NCBI GenBank assembly: GCA_036023115.1
Contig: JAYKKT010000086.1
Location: 12,539,501 to 12,603,500 of the forward strand
Source of the DNA: Brasenia schreberi
Lineage: Eukaryota; Streptophyta; Magnoliopsida; Nymphaeales; Cabombaceae
Length of the DNA: 64,000 nt
Direction of reading: 5' to 3'
Positions 35,906 through 47,795 of this stretch are shown here, piece by piece (position 1 is the stretch's first letter; every line of letters begins with the position of its first letter). The notes under the pieces are model-generated. The model made no database searches. It saw nothing but the letters and a program-made list of their open reading frames with translations, and was not told where the DNA came from. The position numbers and the translations under genes were made by a program.

Positions 35906-37693
35906 GGTGCCAACCTCATGTTATAGGTCATTTTCATGTTAGAAACAGTTCAAATCTCATGAGTGGACACAACACATGATTTTAACGGGTTTCCTTGTTG
36001 CACATCATATTTGTGTCATTTTATTTAAAGTTCATGTACAATTAGGCGTACTTGAATGTTCGAAGTAATGCTCCTCTTTTGCTCATTTGATGGTTTGCAC
36101 GCAGCCAAGCTTGACCTGGTTAATGAAAGTTTTACCTAAACGTTACTACCCATTTTCTCACTTAGCAATTTAATGCCTTAATCTGGGATATGGAAAACAT
36201 GTTATAATTGAAAGCCGGCCGGCCCAACTAACCAAATTTCTTTCAGTTTGTTTCAGTTCAATTATCCCTATAATTTCGTTTTATTTCAATAGTGTCTCAA
36301 TGGATCCATCCAGCATAAACAATTTGAAAAATATTGCAGGTCAAGCTTCATAGAAGAAGATAAATACATGTTCAATGCCAAGATAAAGACTTCTATTAAT
36401 AAAAAAAACTAACAAAAAAATATAAGTCAGCTCCTAATTAACAACTCTATAGTTGTTTCAGCATGTAGATTTTGGAGTTTCTTTCTATTTGCCCATATAT
36501 GTGTCCAGCTAAGATCCAATTAATGCATCAAAAGTAAAAGAGGACCGTCCTTAATGAAAAAACATATAATCATCAGAAAGAATGTAAAGATGCCTAAATC
36601 AGCACCCTGGGCGTGGCGTTAGCTCAATTTGCAGGACGCTGTGACGCGGTTGCTGCCGGTAAGGAGTTCAACACCGGGACTTGCATGTGTTCTATGCTTC
36701 TGTCTCCTCTTATAACCAAAAATAGAAAAGATATCCTAAAAGACCCCTATAAGGGAAGCCTGTCTTTGTTGGTTAAGAACATCGTTTTAGAGGGTTTATA
36801 CGTCGGGCTTGTACTGTTTATATGAACAGTGATAGACTTAAGAGTTTTTTTTTGGTAAAGTATACTTTATTTGAGGTGACACATCTACAAAAGTACTTTA
36901 TTTTTTTATATGCATTAATGGACTAAAAAAAATTCACATATTTTGGTGAGGCTCGTCCTAAAGTGGGACTACCACTGTATATCAACTTCTGGCAGTGGGT
37001 AAGGATGGCAATGGGGCAGGGCGAACATGGTTTTTTACCCGATCAGATCCCGCTCGGCTTTCCAAACCTTTTGTTGGCCCCCCTGCCCTTCACCATTTTG
37101 GTACACCGCCGTTGGTCTTAGAGTTCCAAATCTACATTAACACTTGGATAGAAGTTCTAATTTTTAAATTCTTGGGACTTCGTACTTTTCAAATTCCTGG
37201 GCACAAGAACTTTACTATGCAGTAGCAACGTCTTCAATATGAAGGAGGTCCCCTGCTCTATAGCTAGGTGCACAACAAGTGCACTTGATCTCACATTTTA
37301 AGTGTTTTCCTATTAATATTTACATTGAAAGGCAAGCATTGATGTACCTTATCATGGTACACTGGGGAGGCCGGACAGTACGCACGCCGAGGGCATACCA
37401 AACCATGACCTTTAACTTACGATTCGACCTAGCAGCCAGGTGAGGTTATTGTTCTTTGGTGCAACATTCATGCCGTTTCAGTATACGTGCATGGACACAC
37501 ATATCATGCAATCTGTGTAATGCATTATAGAAAATTACTTAATGCGTTCCACATACATATCTGAATTTCTCATATAATCCAGCCTTTCACACTGAGTGTT
37601 TAGAGAAAGAAAGTCATTCGGCCATGGATGGTTGTAGATTTTGGATTTTCAAGGCCAAATAACCATCCCAGCCATGCAAAAGTCCAAACTAGC
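35906..37693 (+). repeat. Segmental duplication block A, copy 1
   Basis: Direct duplicate of 43539-45432, nearly identical along most of its length. It starts at GGTGCCAACCTCATGTTATA and ends at AAAGTCCAAACTAGC. Compared with copy 2 it lacks about 165 bp near 37165 (the segment 44766-44930 of copy 2) and has extra bases near 36800-36845. It contains a tRNA-like SINE head (36608-36690) and a motif GGATGGCAATGGGGCAGGGC near 37003 found in many plant non-autonomous elements. I see no real gene inside. Confidence 0.9.
36608..36690 (+). mobile_element. tRNA-derived SINE-like head in block A
   Basis: Contains an A-box-like TTAGCTCAATTTG (36619-36631) and a B-box GTTCAACAC (36666-36674), which fits the GWTCRANNC consensus. 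The spacing is that of a tRNA-type pol III promoter. It does not fold into a canonical tRNA, so it is better read as a SINE head than a tRNA gene. The 3' end and target repeats were not identified. A second copy is at 44237-44316 within block A copy 2. Confidence 0.45.
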
Positions 37694-37945
37694 AGTTGAT
37701 TACAATAACTTATTGGAGAGAAAGTTGTGGTCAAGCTGTCTTGTTATATAATTAAATTCTTTATGTACATTTCATCAACAAGGCCTGGTTAGTACTCATT
37801 GTTGCCTTCTATTGAAGATCAGTAGTGGACCTAATATTGAGTCGAGGTTAGGCCTGATATGCCCGATCCAAAATTCAGAAAATCAACGTTGACCTATATG
37901 TCCACAGCTGAATTTATGTGTGATAAAACATAGCTATCATCCAAA

Positions 37946-38131
37946 ATGGAAGAGGTTCTGGATCCCCTACTGCTCGTAAGAGATATGCTCAGTAACCGGC
38001 ATCCAACCTCATCTTCCCAACCCTCCTTTTGGTTGGACACTGTTGCCAACCATGTGGACTCAATCCACTGCTTTCTGTCACAGCTTGAATCAGAACTCTC
38101 CAAAAGAAAGAAAGTTCATTATAAACATTAA
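37946..38131 (+). CDS. Short unrecognised open frame in block B
   Basis: A 61-residue frame (MEEVLDPLLLVRDML..., with VDSIHCFLSQLESELSKRKK near the C-terminus) that looks like a short alpha-helical protein. I do not recognise it. The copy in block B2 (from 53308) keeps the frame except for a nonsense change (TAA in place of CAA) after about residue 23. It may be the degraded first exon of a host gene. A chance frame is as likely. Confidence 0.25.
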   Translation: MEEVLDPLLLVRDMLSNRHPTSSSQPSFWLDTVANHVDSIHCFLSQLESELSKRKKVHYKH

Positions 38132-38399
38132 TCAAAGTTGATATTGAACCTGAAATGTTAAACAGATTAACTGGACAAGAGGACCTAATCAGTTATCATT
38201 TTCGAATTTGGATCAACACGTTGTATGTATATGTAGGTACAGTTACAATGTTGAATTTCAATATTCTAATAACAATTTTTTTGTCAGAAGAAATTGGTGA
38301 ACTGCTTACAGCTGACCTGGTCCTAATTGCAAAACATGTAAATCACAATCTAAGAGAAACTTTTGAAAAAAACATATAAATAAAACATGCATTATCTAA

Positions 38400-38478
38400 C
38401 AAGCTTAGCTCAGTAGAGTATACGTGGGGACCTTGATCGTTCTAGGGATTTGACCTTCCCCCACTTGAGCTAAAGTAG
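38400..38478 (+). mobile_element. tRNA-like SINE head in block B
   Basis: TAGCTCAGTAGAG (38406-38418) matches a tRNA D-arm / A box, and GGGATTTGACCTTCCC (38455-38470) looks like a decayed B box with C-to-T changes. It does not form a real tRNA. In block B2 (53770-53850) the A-box has an extra CTCA duplication. Confidence 0.4.
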
Positions 38479-38639
38479 GAAAAGATGCTTGAGAACATCC
38501 AAAATCTTCAACTAAAGAAGAGTCATATTTGAAGACAAAGTTCTTTGTTTATCATCCATCTTATTATTAAGCGCAAGCTTTGACAAAGCTTCTAAATAAT
38601 ATGCGTTGTAGTTCATTAAGAAAAGTAAGCCCTTCACGT

Positions 38640-39487
38640 TCCACTGTGTTGTGCTTGCTTCACCTTGAAACAAGATTAGGAAATGGGTTTGATGAGAAGT
38701 AAGAAATGAAAAAAATATTCACCAGCTTCAAATTTGCCGCAACAAGGTTTGTTGATAAAGGAGAGGAAGTCAGGACTCACCATTGAACCTTAAAGGTCGA
38801 GATAAGGGAAGAAGAAATTTAGATTTTCCTTTGATGCAATCTAACCAAACTGGTTTTCATTCAAAAAAATGGGTTTTTATCATGAAAATATGTCTCCCAA
38901 CTTAATCGACAACAATAAATGTTGCTCTCTGCAGTATAATCAAGACTAAACAATCCACCTCCTACTTAACCAATAAAACAAAAATAAAATAAGTGCATTT
39001 TAAAGCTCAAAACAGGAACCGTAGACCACAATACAAATTTTAATGGGTCTACTTAAGCATCAAGACAGATGCACTAAATCTTGAATTGTTGAACCCTAGC
39101 CTTAGATTGGGTCATGGGTCCTTCAACCGACTCTTGACTTTGGACATGGACACCATTTGAGTGGGGTTTATCGTCAATGTCCTTGAAATCATACACCTCA
39201 AAATTTTCCATTAAAAAGTAAGATCGACCAAGTTTAGAGGTACAAAATGCGATGACGCAACCAACAATAGGGATGTGAGTACCATTTTGAAATCATACAC
39301 CTCAAAATTTTCCTTAAAAAATGATCTTTTAAAACAAAAGATAGCTTTGAGAATAGAAATGAATTTGCGTTTGTAGAGTAAAGGGTAATATACTATAATA
39401 TAGAGTTCAAGGGCAACTAGGAATACATGCAAAACTGACCCTATTTAGTATGAAACTTGATTGTTGTTTGGAACAACTCACTAAAAG
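38640..39487. other. Repeat R copies, no gene
   Basis: From about 39190 this region carries units of a recurring sequence R: CTCAAAATTTTCC, GATCTTTTAAAACAAAAGAT, GAGTTCAAGGGC, CATGCAAAACTGACCC, TAGTATGAAACTTGATTG. Other units lie at 40480-40800 and 55040-55430, with a related inverted piece at 43200-43388. The first part (38640-39190) shows nothing recognisable. Confidence 0.6.
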
Positions 39488-40428
39488 AGTAACCAAGATT
39501 CAGACCTTCGCCTCAAGCACCATATTAAGGCAATGGGTGGAGTGTTGAACTAAACTCCGCAAATTTTTCTTCTAAAATTGATCTTTTAAAACAAAAGATG
39601 TTTTGAGAATAGAAAGATGTAATAATTTAAAAATATATGGAAGATGCTTAAAAATAGAAATAATATATTTGTAAGATTTTGTACAGGTTGGATTAGGTTC
39701 ATATCAGATCCAATATGTACATCTAAGATTGGAAATCTATGATATCCCCAATTTTCACCAATTAAACGTAATGCTATTTCTGAAACGCTAGGGTTATGCA
39801 AATATTACCCAAGAGCCTAGAGGAGTTCATATGACCCATCCAAGTAAGGCAACATGGGATTTTCTAAGTGCTCTATGGGAAGGTCGCCATTTGGGTGCTG
39901 TTTGAGAGTCAGATGTATGTCCATCTCATGCATATCTTCTGCTGCATTTTCCTTGGCTCTAACTTTGATTTTTCAATTGGGTGGTCGATGTCGATATCGA
40001 TGCCATCTATTTCAAGGTTTCAATCCTAATATTTCGGAGATGAGGAGCAATGATCAAAACTTATAGAAAAAGATCGAAGAACTATGAGAGAAGGTGATAA
40101 ACTCAATGATGTTAGTCCCGCTCAAGGATCTAAGATTCCAAAACAAACCAACAAACCAGAGGAAGGGCATACTTGGTTTATGAGAACCTTTGATTAATCA
40201 TTTCAGGACGAAAGTGGGTTCCGGTGTTTCCCTTCAGCAGCATCTAAGTAGAGGATTCTCCGAAGATGGAAGTAAAAATAGATACACACTAGCTTGGAGA
40301 GATTACTTATTACCAAATTCAACTTTGGTACCTAGCCTCACGTTTATATCAGAAAACTATTGGGATTACACCAATCTATGGCACAGTTTGAATGCTTTAG
40401 GTCCATTTTTGCTATGGAATATATTATA
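39488..40428 (+). pseudogene. Truncated inverted copy of the GT61 gene with its 5' flank
   Basis: The inverse repeat of 43388-42481: about 365 bp of upstream sequence plus the first part of the coding exon. Coding similarity starts at the ATG at 39854 (MGFSKCSMGRSPFGCCLRVR), runs to a stop after SNDQNL, continues through further stops and a frameshift, and is in frame again near 40250-40423 (SKNRYTLAWRDYLLPNSTLV then ENYWDYTNLWHSLN). Similarity ends at GCTATGGAAT, in the middle of the catalytic domain. It lacks the second half of exon 1 and all of exon 2, so it cannot make an enzyme. It lies head to head in space but convergent in transcription with the intact gene. Confidence 0.9.
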
Positions 40429-40429
40429 G

Positions 40430-41428
40430 CATATGATATTGTCCCACTACATAATTGAAAAGCAATTACTGTCCAAATTTGCTTTTGTAGAGTTAAAGGT
40501 AATATACTATAATATAGAGTTCAAGGGCGACTAATACATGTAAAACTGACCCAATTTAGTATGAAATTTGAATGTTGCTTCGAACAAGTCACTAAAGAAG
40601 TAACCAATGTTAGAACCTTTGCTTCAAGCACCATGTTAAGGCAATGGGTGGAGTTTTGAAGTAAACACCTCAATTTTTTCTCTAAAAATGATCTTTTAAA
40701 ACAAAAGATGCTTTGAGAATAGAAAAATGTAATAATTCGAAAATATATGAAATACATTATAGCTAACGATATTGTCCCGCTACATAATTGAAAAGAATTA
40801 CCTAAATAGGGTGTGAGTTCCATTCTAGGAGCGTGTATACCATATTCGGCCTCCCGTTATGACAATGCAATCCGTTTGAAGATTTCTTTACCCTGGGGCA
40901 CTTTTATGATGCGGTTTCTCGCCTTCTCATGAAGATAGTTCAATTTCTCAAGTTATCAATAAAACAAGAAAAGAAAAAGGAAGAAACATTGACCCAATCT
41001 AAGAAGGCAAGAATGCACTCGCAAAGATCTGTACACACAGAGAGAAAGAGAGAGCTTCATTATGTGAACGTTTCTTATAAACATATTTTATAGATAAATA
41101 TGAAGTTGTGTTTATCATTTTGGTTGAGCGCACAAGATGGTTGCTGAATTTATTGAAACAAAAGTATTTTCGAAATAGCCTTTTGGGAACCAAGATTTCA
41201 CCATGAGGCAACTGATAGGATAGACTCACTTTCTATAGGGTCAGCGTCTCGTAGGGGCTGATTAATTTCTATACAAGTTCCGGAACTGTATGAGGATGTA
41301 TATCCTCAAGCCCTTATATGGATCCACTAGTATCGAAGGATTAGGTAAGTAGCAAACTCGATGTGAAGGACAAATGGTTAGATTGAGAATTAAGCCAAAA
41401 TCTTCTCACAAGGAGGCACCATCTACTA
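40430..41428. other. Repeat R unit and unassigned sequence
   Basis: About 40480-40800 is a copy of repeat R (GAGTTCAAGGGCGACTA, GATCTTTTAAAACAAAAGAT, CATTGTCCCGC-like end). About 40860-41428 is probably the 3' flank of the GT61 gene. No further gene is visible. Confidence 0.5.
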
Positions 41429-43046
41429 TTAATTAGCACTAGATGAGGAAGCGGCAACCTTTCTAAGAACACTTTCAGACCACATAGCAAGTGCAGTTTG
41501 GTTGTAGCCGACCTGTCGATTTTTGAAGAAAAAGAAACAATGTACATTTCCCTTCTTTTGGCCCGGGCAATCGGGTCCTTCTGTATCATGCCACACACCC
41601 TCATGCTTCATCCCCGTCCAATCCGCAAGCCAGTGATATACATAGAGGCCTCGACCGGCGAACATTGTGAATCCCTTAGGAACCATCTCTAGTATATGAC
41701 TTCCCTTTTCCATAAAGACCATATTTGTCATTTGTGCCCCGTACACTGTAGCCAATACTTGTGTTTTGCTCATAATATGGACCTGTGAAAGCCAAATGAA
41801 AGTAAAAGAAGCTTATAATCTTACATTGAATTGGTGATTATGCTAAGTAGTTGCTTTGATCTGATCTATGAAAGCATGAAACATATAGAAATCAATGAAA
41901 ATAATCAATATTCGATATTGGAGTATCCATCTTGTAGGACTCTCTGTAACCCTAGCTTCTAAAAGATACTTTTTTTAAAAATAAAAGGAAAAAAGAGTAG
42001 AAAATTTGTTAGCTATTGTGAGAATTGAAAGTTACTTGATCACAGAAGCTGAGTCCATCTACTTTGACGCTTCGAAATTGGCAACCGGGAACCTTACGGC
42101 ATTCTTTTTCAAACACAAAGGAGACCACAGATTCATTCTTAAAGGATCTGCTGCCAGTTCTTGTGAGCAAGGTAAAATTAAAAGCCTTAGTTTGGCCTTC
42201 CATATTGTTTGTCACATTACAAAATTGGCGAGCCTTCTGCCGGATGATATCCATCACCTTGGACCGCTTCTGGGCTGTAAATCTATCAAACCCATGTCGG
42301 GACACCAATGACTTCTCAAAACAAACAGGCTGTCTATCACCATAGTTCAACATATCTACATGTACCTCATATCCAACTGTAGACCGCAAAACTTTAGATA
42401 TCCAAGATCCCATTTTGCTCACAATCTCTCCTTTATGATACAACACAAATCTCTCAATCTTGGCAGACTCATGGTTCTTATTCCATAGCAGAAATGGACC
42501 TAAAGCATTCAAACTATGCCATAGATTGGTGTAATCCCAATAGTTTTCTGATATAAATGTGAGGCCAGGTACCAAAGTTGAATTTGGTAATAAGTAATCT
42601 CTCCAAGCTAGTGCGTATCTATTTTTACTTCCATCACGCATATCTCTTCCCTTAACACAGAGAATCCTCCACTTAGATGCCTTTGAAGGGAAATACGAGA
42701 ACCCACTTTCATCCTCAAATGACTCATCAAAGTGACTCATAAACCACATATGGCCTTCCTTTGGTTTGTTTTGGAATCTTAGATCCTTGAGCGGGAAAAA
42801 CATCACCGAGTTTATCACCTTCTCTTGTAGTTCTTCGATCTTTTGCTGTAGCTTTTGATCATTGCTAGTCATCTCCGACTTATTAGGATTAAAACCTCCA
42901 AATGGATGACATCGACCACCGAACTGAAAAATCAAAGTTAGAGCCAAGGAAAATGTAAAAAAAGATATGCATGAAACGGACATACATCTGACTCTCAAAC
43001 AACATCCAAACGGCAACCTTCTGATGGAGCACTTGGAAAATCCCAT
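41429..43046 (-). CDS. GT61 (DUF563) family glycosyltransferase, two exons
   Basis: Exon 1 is 43046-42036 (337 codons) and exon 2 is 41782-41429 (117 codons plus stop), 454 residues in all. The donor CAA/GTAACT and acceptor TTCACAG/GTCCAT keep the frame in phase 0. Structure: short cytosolic tail, signal anchor at about 21-43, a short coiled coil at about 60-80 (KLQQKIEELQEKV), then the lumenal GT61 domain with WDYTNLWHSLNALGPFLLW (170-188), FNFTLLTRTGSRSF near 293-306, and VYGAQMTNMVFM (350-361) with a hydrophobic 'EMVPKGF' strand. GT61 enzymes are Golgi inverting transferases that add xylose, arabinose or GlcNAc to xylan or N-glycans; the substrate here cannot be told. The usual 'HGAGLTN' motif reads YGAQMTN. 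All frames are open, so this looks functional. Confidence 0.9.
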
Positions 43047-43538
43047 TCTGCCTCAAGGTTCTTGAGTAATATTTGCATAACCCTGGCATTTCAAAAATAG
43101 CATTACATTTAGTTGGTGAAAATTTGGAGAGATCATAGATTCCGAATCTTAGGTGTAAATATTGGATCTGATATGAACCTAATCCAACCTGTACAAAATC
43201 TTACAAATCTAATATTTCTATTTTCAAGCATTTCCACATATTTTTGAATTGTTACATTTTTCTGCTCCAAGCATCTTTTGTTTTGAAAGGTCATTTTTAG
43301 AGGAAAATTTTAAGGGGTTTAATTCAACACTCCACCCATTGCCTCATCATGGTTCTTGAGGAGAAGGTCCTATTCTTGGTTACTTCTGTGTCTTTTTCTT
43401 TTACAGCAACGTATCTTTTCTAACCGAAAATGTGGTACCAAAGTATCTTCTCTGACGGAAAATGTGGTACTAGGTTTGGGACTTTAAATACCGAACTTTT
43501 ACTACAGGTATATGTGACTCATGAGTTTGTGCATGTAT

Positions 43539-45432
43539 GGTGCCAACTTCATGTTATAGGTCATTTTCATGTCAGAAACAGTCAAAATCTCATGAGTGGA
43601 CACAACACATGATTTTAACGGGCTGCACATCATATTTGTGCAATTTTATTTTAAGTTCATGTACAATTAGGCGTACTTGAATGTTCGAAGTAATGCTCCT
43701 CTTTTGCTCATTTGATGGTTTGCACGCAGCCAAGCTTGACTTGGTTAATGAAAGTTTTACCTAAACGTTACTACCCATTTTCTCACTTAGCAATTTAATG
43801 CCTTAATCTGGGTTATGGAAAACATGCTATAATTGAAAAACGGCCGGCCCAACTAACCAAATTTCTTTCAGTTTGTTTCAGTTCAATTATCCCTATAATT
43901 TCGTTTTATTTCAATAGTGTCTCAATGGATCCATCCAGCATAAACAATTTGAAAAATATTGCAGGTCAAGCTTCATAGAAGAAGATAAATACATGTTAAA
44001 CGCCAAGATAAAGACTTCTATTAATAAAAACAAACTAACAAAAAAATATAAGTCAGCTCCTAATTAACAACTCTATAGTTGTTTCAGCATGTATATTTTG
44101 GAGTTTCTTTCTATTTGCCTATATATGTGTCCAACTAAGATCCAATTAATGCATCAAAAGTAAAAGAGGACCGTCCTTAATGAAAAAACGCATAATCTTC
44201 AGAAAGAATGTTAAGATGCCTAAATCAGCACCCTGGGAGTGGCGTTAGCTCAATTTGCAGGACGCTGTGACGCCGTTGCTGCCGGTAAGGAGTTCAACAC
44301 CGGGGCTTGCATGTGTTCCATGCTTCTGTCTCCTCTTATAACAAAAAATAGAAAAAATATCCTAAAAGACCCCTATAAACGAAGCCTGTCTTTGGTGGTT
44401 AAGAACATCGATTTAGAGGGTTTACACGTCTAAGAATTTTTTTTTTTGTAATGTATACTTTATTTGGGGTGACACATCTACGAAAGTACTTTATTTTTTT
44501 ATATTTATTGATGGACCCAAAAAAAATTCACATATTTTGGTGAGGCTCGTCCTTAAGTGGGACTACCACTGAATATCAACCTCTGGCAGTGGGTAAGGAT
44601 GGCAATAGGGCAGGGCGAACATGGTTTTTTACCCGATCAGATCCCGCTCCGCTTTGCAAACCTTTTTTTCGCCCCTGCCCTTCACCATGTTGGTACGCCG
44701 CCATTGGTCTTAGAGTTCGAAATCTACAGGTTAACACTTGGATAGAAGTTCTAATTTTTGTGATGCCTCGCTTGTAATGTTTTCCAATTGGTTTGTGCTT
44801 GGAGGAATTGAGTGGCACCCCGTCGCCAAGCATTCATCTGCGTGGGATATATATATTGGATCTTGCTCAGTTATGTGCACCCTTACTTTTGGAGGGATGA
44901 GTATAAAAAGGTTCAACTTCATACATTTCAAATTCCTGGGCACAAAAACTTTACTATGCAGTTGCAACGTCTTCAATATGAGGGAGGTCCCCTGCTCTAT
45001 AGCTAGGTGCACAACAAGTGCACTTGATCTCACATTTTAAGTGTTTTCCTATTAATATTTACATTGAAAGGCAAGCATTGATGTACCTTATCATGGTACA
45101 CTGGGGAGGCCGGACAGTATGCACGCCGAGGGCAGACCAAACCATGACCTTTAACTTATGATTCGACCTAGCAGCCGGGTGAGCTTATTGTTCTTTGGTG
45201 CAACATTCATGCCGTTTCAGTATACGTGCATGCACACACATATCATGCAATCTGTGTAATGCATTATAGAAAATTACTTAATGCGTTCCACATACATATC
45301 TGAATTTCTCATATAATCCAGCCTTTCACACTGAGTGTTTAGAGAAAGAAAGTCATTCGGCCATGGATTGTTGTAGATTTTGGATTTTCAAGGCCAAATA
45401 ACCATGCCAGCCATGTAAAAGTCCAAACTAGC
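43539..45432 (+). repeat. Segmental duplication block A, copy 2
   Basis: Copy of 35906-37693, starting shortly upstream of the GT61 gene. It includes the SINE-like head (TTAGCTCAATTTG near 44245, GTTCAACAC at 44292-44300). It carries about 165 bp (44766-44930) that copy 1 lacks. Frames in that extra segment overlap on both strands and match no family. Confidence 0.9.
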
Positions 45433-45459
45433 TGTGGTTCTTTATGTTGTATTGCATTA

Positions 45460-45930
45460 ACACATGATTGAGTAGAACTTCATACATTGGTTGATACATT
45501 AACCGGACATTCAATGTCATCTTGAGATGCGATCAAGAAGATGTTGCAATACTGTAAGTGGCACAACCTTACCTCTTATTGCATTAACCAATGTATCAAG
45601 TTCTACTCAATCATACATCAAGCTATCAAGGATGGGAATGGATTTGCATTAATCCCTAGTTTATGGTCTAAAAACTTCATACATCTATCCTTGATAGCTT
45701 GATGTATGATTGAGCAGAACTTCATACATTGGTTATACATTAACCGGACATTCAATATCATCTTGAGATGAGATCAAGAAGATGTTGCAATACTGTAAGT
45801 GGCACAACCCTACCTTGTATTGCATTAACCAATGTATCAAGTTCTACTCAATCATACATCAAGCTATCAAGGATAGATGTATGAAGTTTTTAGACCATAA
45901 ACTAGGGATTAATGCAAATCCATTCCCATC
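45460..45930. repeat. Fold-back cluster of direct and inverted repeats
   Basis: A unit of about 130 bp (GGACATTCAATRTCATCTTG ... ATCAAGCTATCAAGGAT) occurs directly at about 45503-45632 and 45744-45874. Between them, 45633-45720 is an inverted copy of 45848-45930 (CTAGTTTATGGTCTAAAAAC versus GTTTTTAGACCATAAACTAG). The segment around 45583-45632 is also the reverse complement of 45688-45735. Single-stranded DNA or RNA from here would fold into long stems. A single uninverted copy lies at 61757-61950. Confidence 0.85.
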
Positions 45931-47795
45931 TATATTGCCATTATGCACAACGAAACCCAGACAATAAATTCAATTAACTCTTGGTGAAAGAGTCAATCTT
46001 CATCATTCATGTCTCCCGACCGAATAGGATCAACACACAAGGTGTCTTGTGAGAAAGTGGAGGCTATGGTTGAACATGATTTTCCTAGACTAGTTTGCTT
46101 GTCGAGTCACCCTAGAAACCACGACAAAATCTGAGGTTTCACCAAAGGTTGCATCACTAATTCTATCATCAAGAGGATATTCTAAATCGACGGGAATGGC
46201 GACCTATACTTTGTGACCCAAGTGTATCTTTAGAAAAAAGAGACACCTCAAGGTCAATGTTTCATCAACATCACCGAAGCCCATATTGAGTCATTGAAGT
46301 CCGAGTACATAATGATTTGACTTTATTGGATATTTTGTGAGGTGGAAACCATCTCCCTATTCGAGATCAGGTGATCAAGCCTCAAACTGACCTCTCGAGA
46401 GTGGAGCAATGGCTAGAGCATTCTCAACCATCCACCCATTCTCGTTTGGTCTATGGCCTACTACTTGTACTCAGAAATGATGTGCTCAATGAAAGAGGGT
46501 CCAACACAGAAGGTAGTTGGAACATGATAGGTTTACTAATGATCATGAGAAACACCTAGTGAATCATCACTCTCAAGTCATTATCATTTTTGATGAGGTC
46601 AGAACATGACTATACCTAGAGGCAGAAATGAATTTCCCAATTCTCATAGATAGGTAGACCTCCAATGAGAAAGAGGATTCAAATTCATGTGATCATTTGG
46701 TAAGGGACTCTATTGGAGTGTGTGATTCAAAAGTGGAGCCGAAGGACTCCAAGTCTGAAGGGCATCTATATTTTCTACCCGAAGACAGACGAATGTGTCA
46801 GAGTAGTTCTTGCTGAATGAAAAAAAGATTGGTTGGCTTTCATGCATAAAAGGCAGAGAATTGAGGCTTTAATCGCTTCGTGACGAGGACTTTGTGAATA
46901 CATGGCAGATTGTGCAAAGGGAACTAAGGAACCATTAGAAGTAGTCCAAAAGCAAGAAAAAGAGATGCAAGAACCCAAAGTATCTATCAAGAACTTTGAT
47001 ATACAACATGCTCTATAAGCTGGGTTGAATCTACGTAAATTTTTGGGATCTACAACAGTTGTGAATTCACATGGTTCATTGTCTCCAATGTTATTAAAAG
47101 ATTGCATCCACTAATTAGCTATAACCCAAAATGAGGGGTTGTTGAAGGGGAGGACCATTTCTTAAATGAGATATATATCCGATGGACTTCGATGATGATT
47201 TTGGGGATTGCATTTTTTGAACGTATGATTACTATTTTTGCAGTAAGTTTCGCACTCAAAAGAAACACAAAGTTCATTCCAGAAGATGACTTTTGACAGA
47301 TGAACCCGATTGGGTAGCTCTAGTCAGTAATTGTTTTATTTTGAAATTATTTGAGAGATCACCTTATATTTTTGCAAAACATTTACAACCATTATATATT
47401 ACCATAGTGGTGAATGATTGTCTCTTTAAATGGGTGTTTGTATATGCTAGCGTTATATTAAATGTAATGTCGAGTAATACATTATGGTAGATCAGAAGGA
47501 TGCCTACTGATTTAATTCTGACACTCTTCAAGATGTCTGATTTTTTAGAGGAACCGTCAATTACCATGGGAGTAATTGTTGTCGAGTTAAAGGTGGACTC
47601 AAAGACTTCAGCTACCCTTCTTCATGGTTAGTGCTAATTCGGGTATTTTGACATTAAAAGCTAACGTTCTAGATTGGTGAAAAAGTTGAAGTTGTCGATG
47701 ATGAAGAAGATGATTTCACAGTTGATGTTAAGGCCTCCAACAAGAAGATTTAAGCCTAAGATACTTGCAACCATAAAACAAGAAATACATTGTTC
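45745..47795 (+). pseudogene. Tat/Ogre-like gypsy relic, block C copy 1
   Basis: Duplicate of 61757-63471. It contains a degraded gag-to-protease region. Near 47293-47490 is the retropepsin-like part (PLYITIVVNDCLFKWVFVYA, then NVMSSNTLW), in which the expected catalytic Asp is replaced by Tyr. Just after it is the Tat-type spacer (SDFLEEPSITMGVIVVEL). Compared with copy 2 it has about 60 bp deleted near 47650 and extra sequence between about 46230 and 46680. Many stops are present. Similarity to copy 2 ends at about 47795, where the next gypsy relic begins. Confidence 0.7.

Larger units (their letters stand above)
37778..38639 (+). repeat. Segmental duplication block B, copy 1
   Basis: Direct duplicate of 53143-54008 at high identity. 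It starts at CATCAACAAGGCCTGGTTAG and ends where the AAATAATATGCGTTGTAGTT sequences diverge. It holds a short open frame (37946-38131) and a tRNA-like segment (38400-38478). Confidence 0.9.

Noticed and set aside
36608..36690. A tRNA gene
   Set aside because: A- and B-box-like motifs are present, but no clean cloverleaf or acceptor stem can be formed.
42006..42345. Plus-strand frames opposite GT61 exon 1
   Set aside because: Antisense shadows. The minus-strand frame has the family motifs and splice sites.
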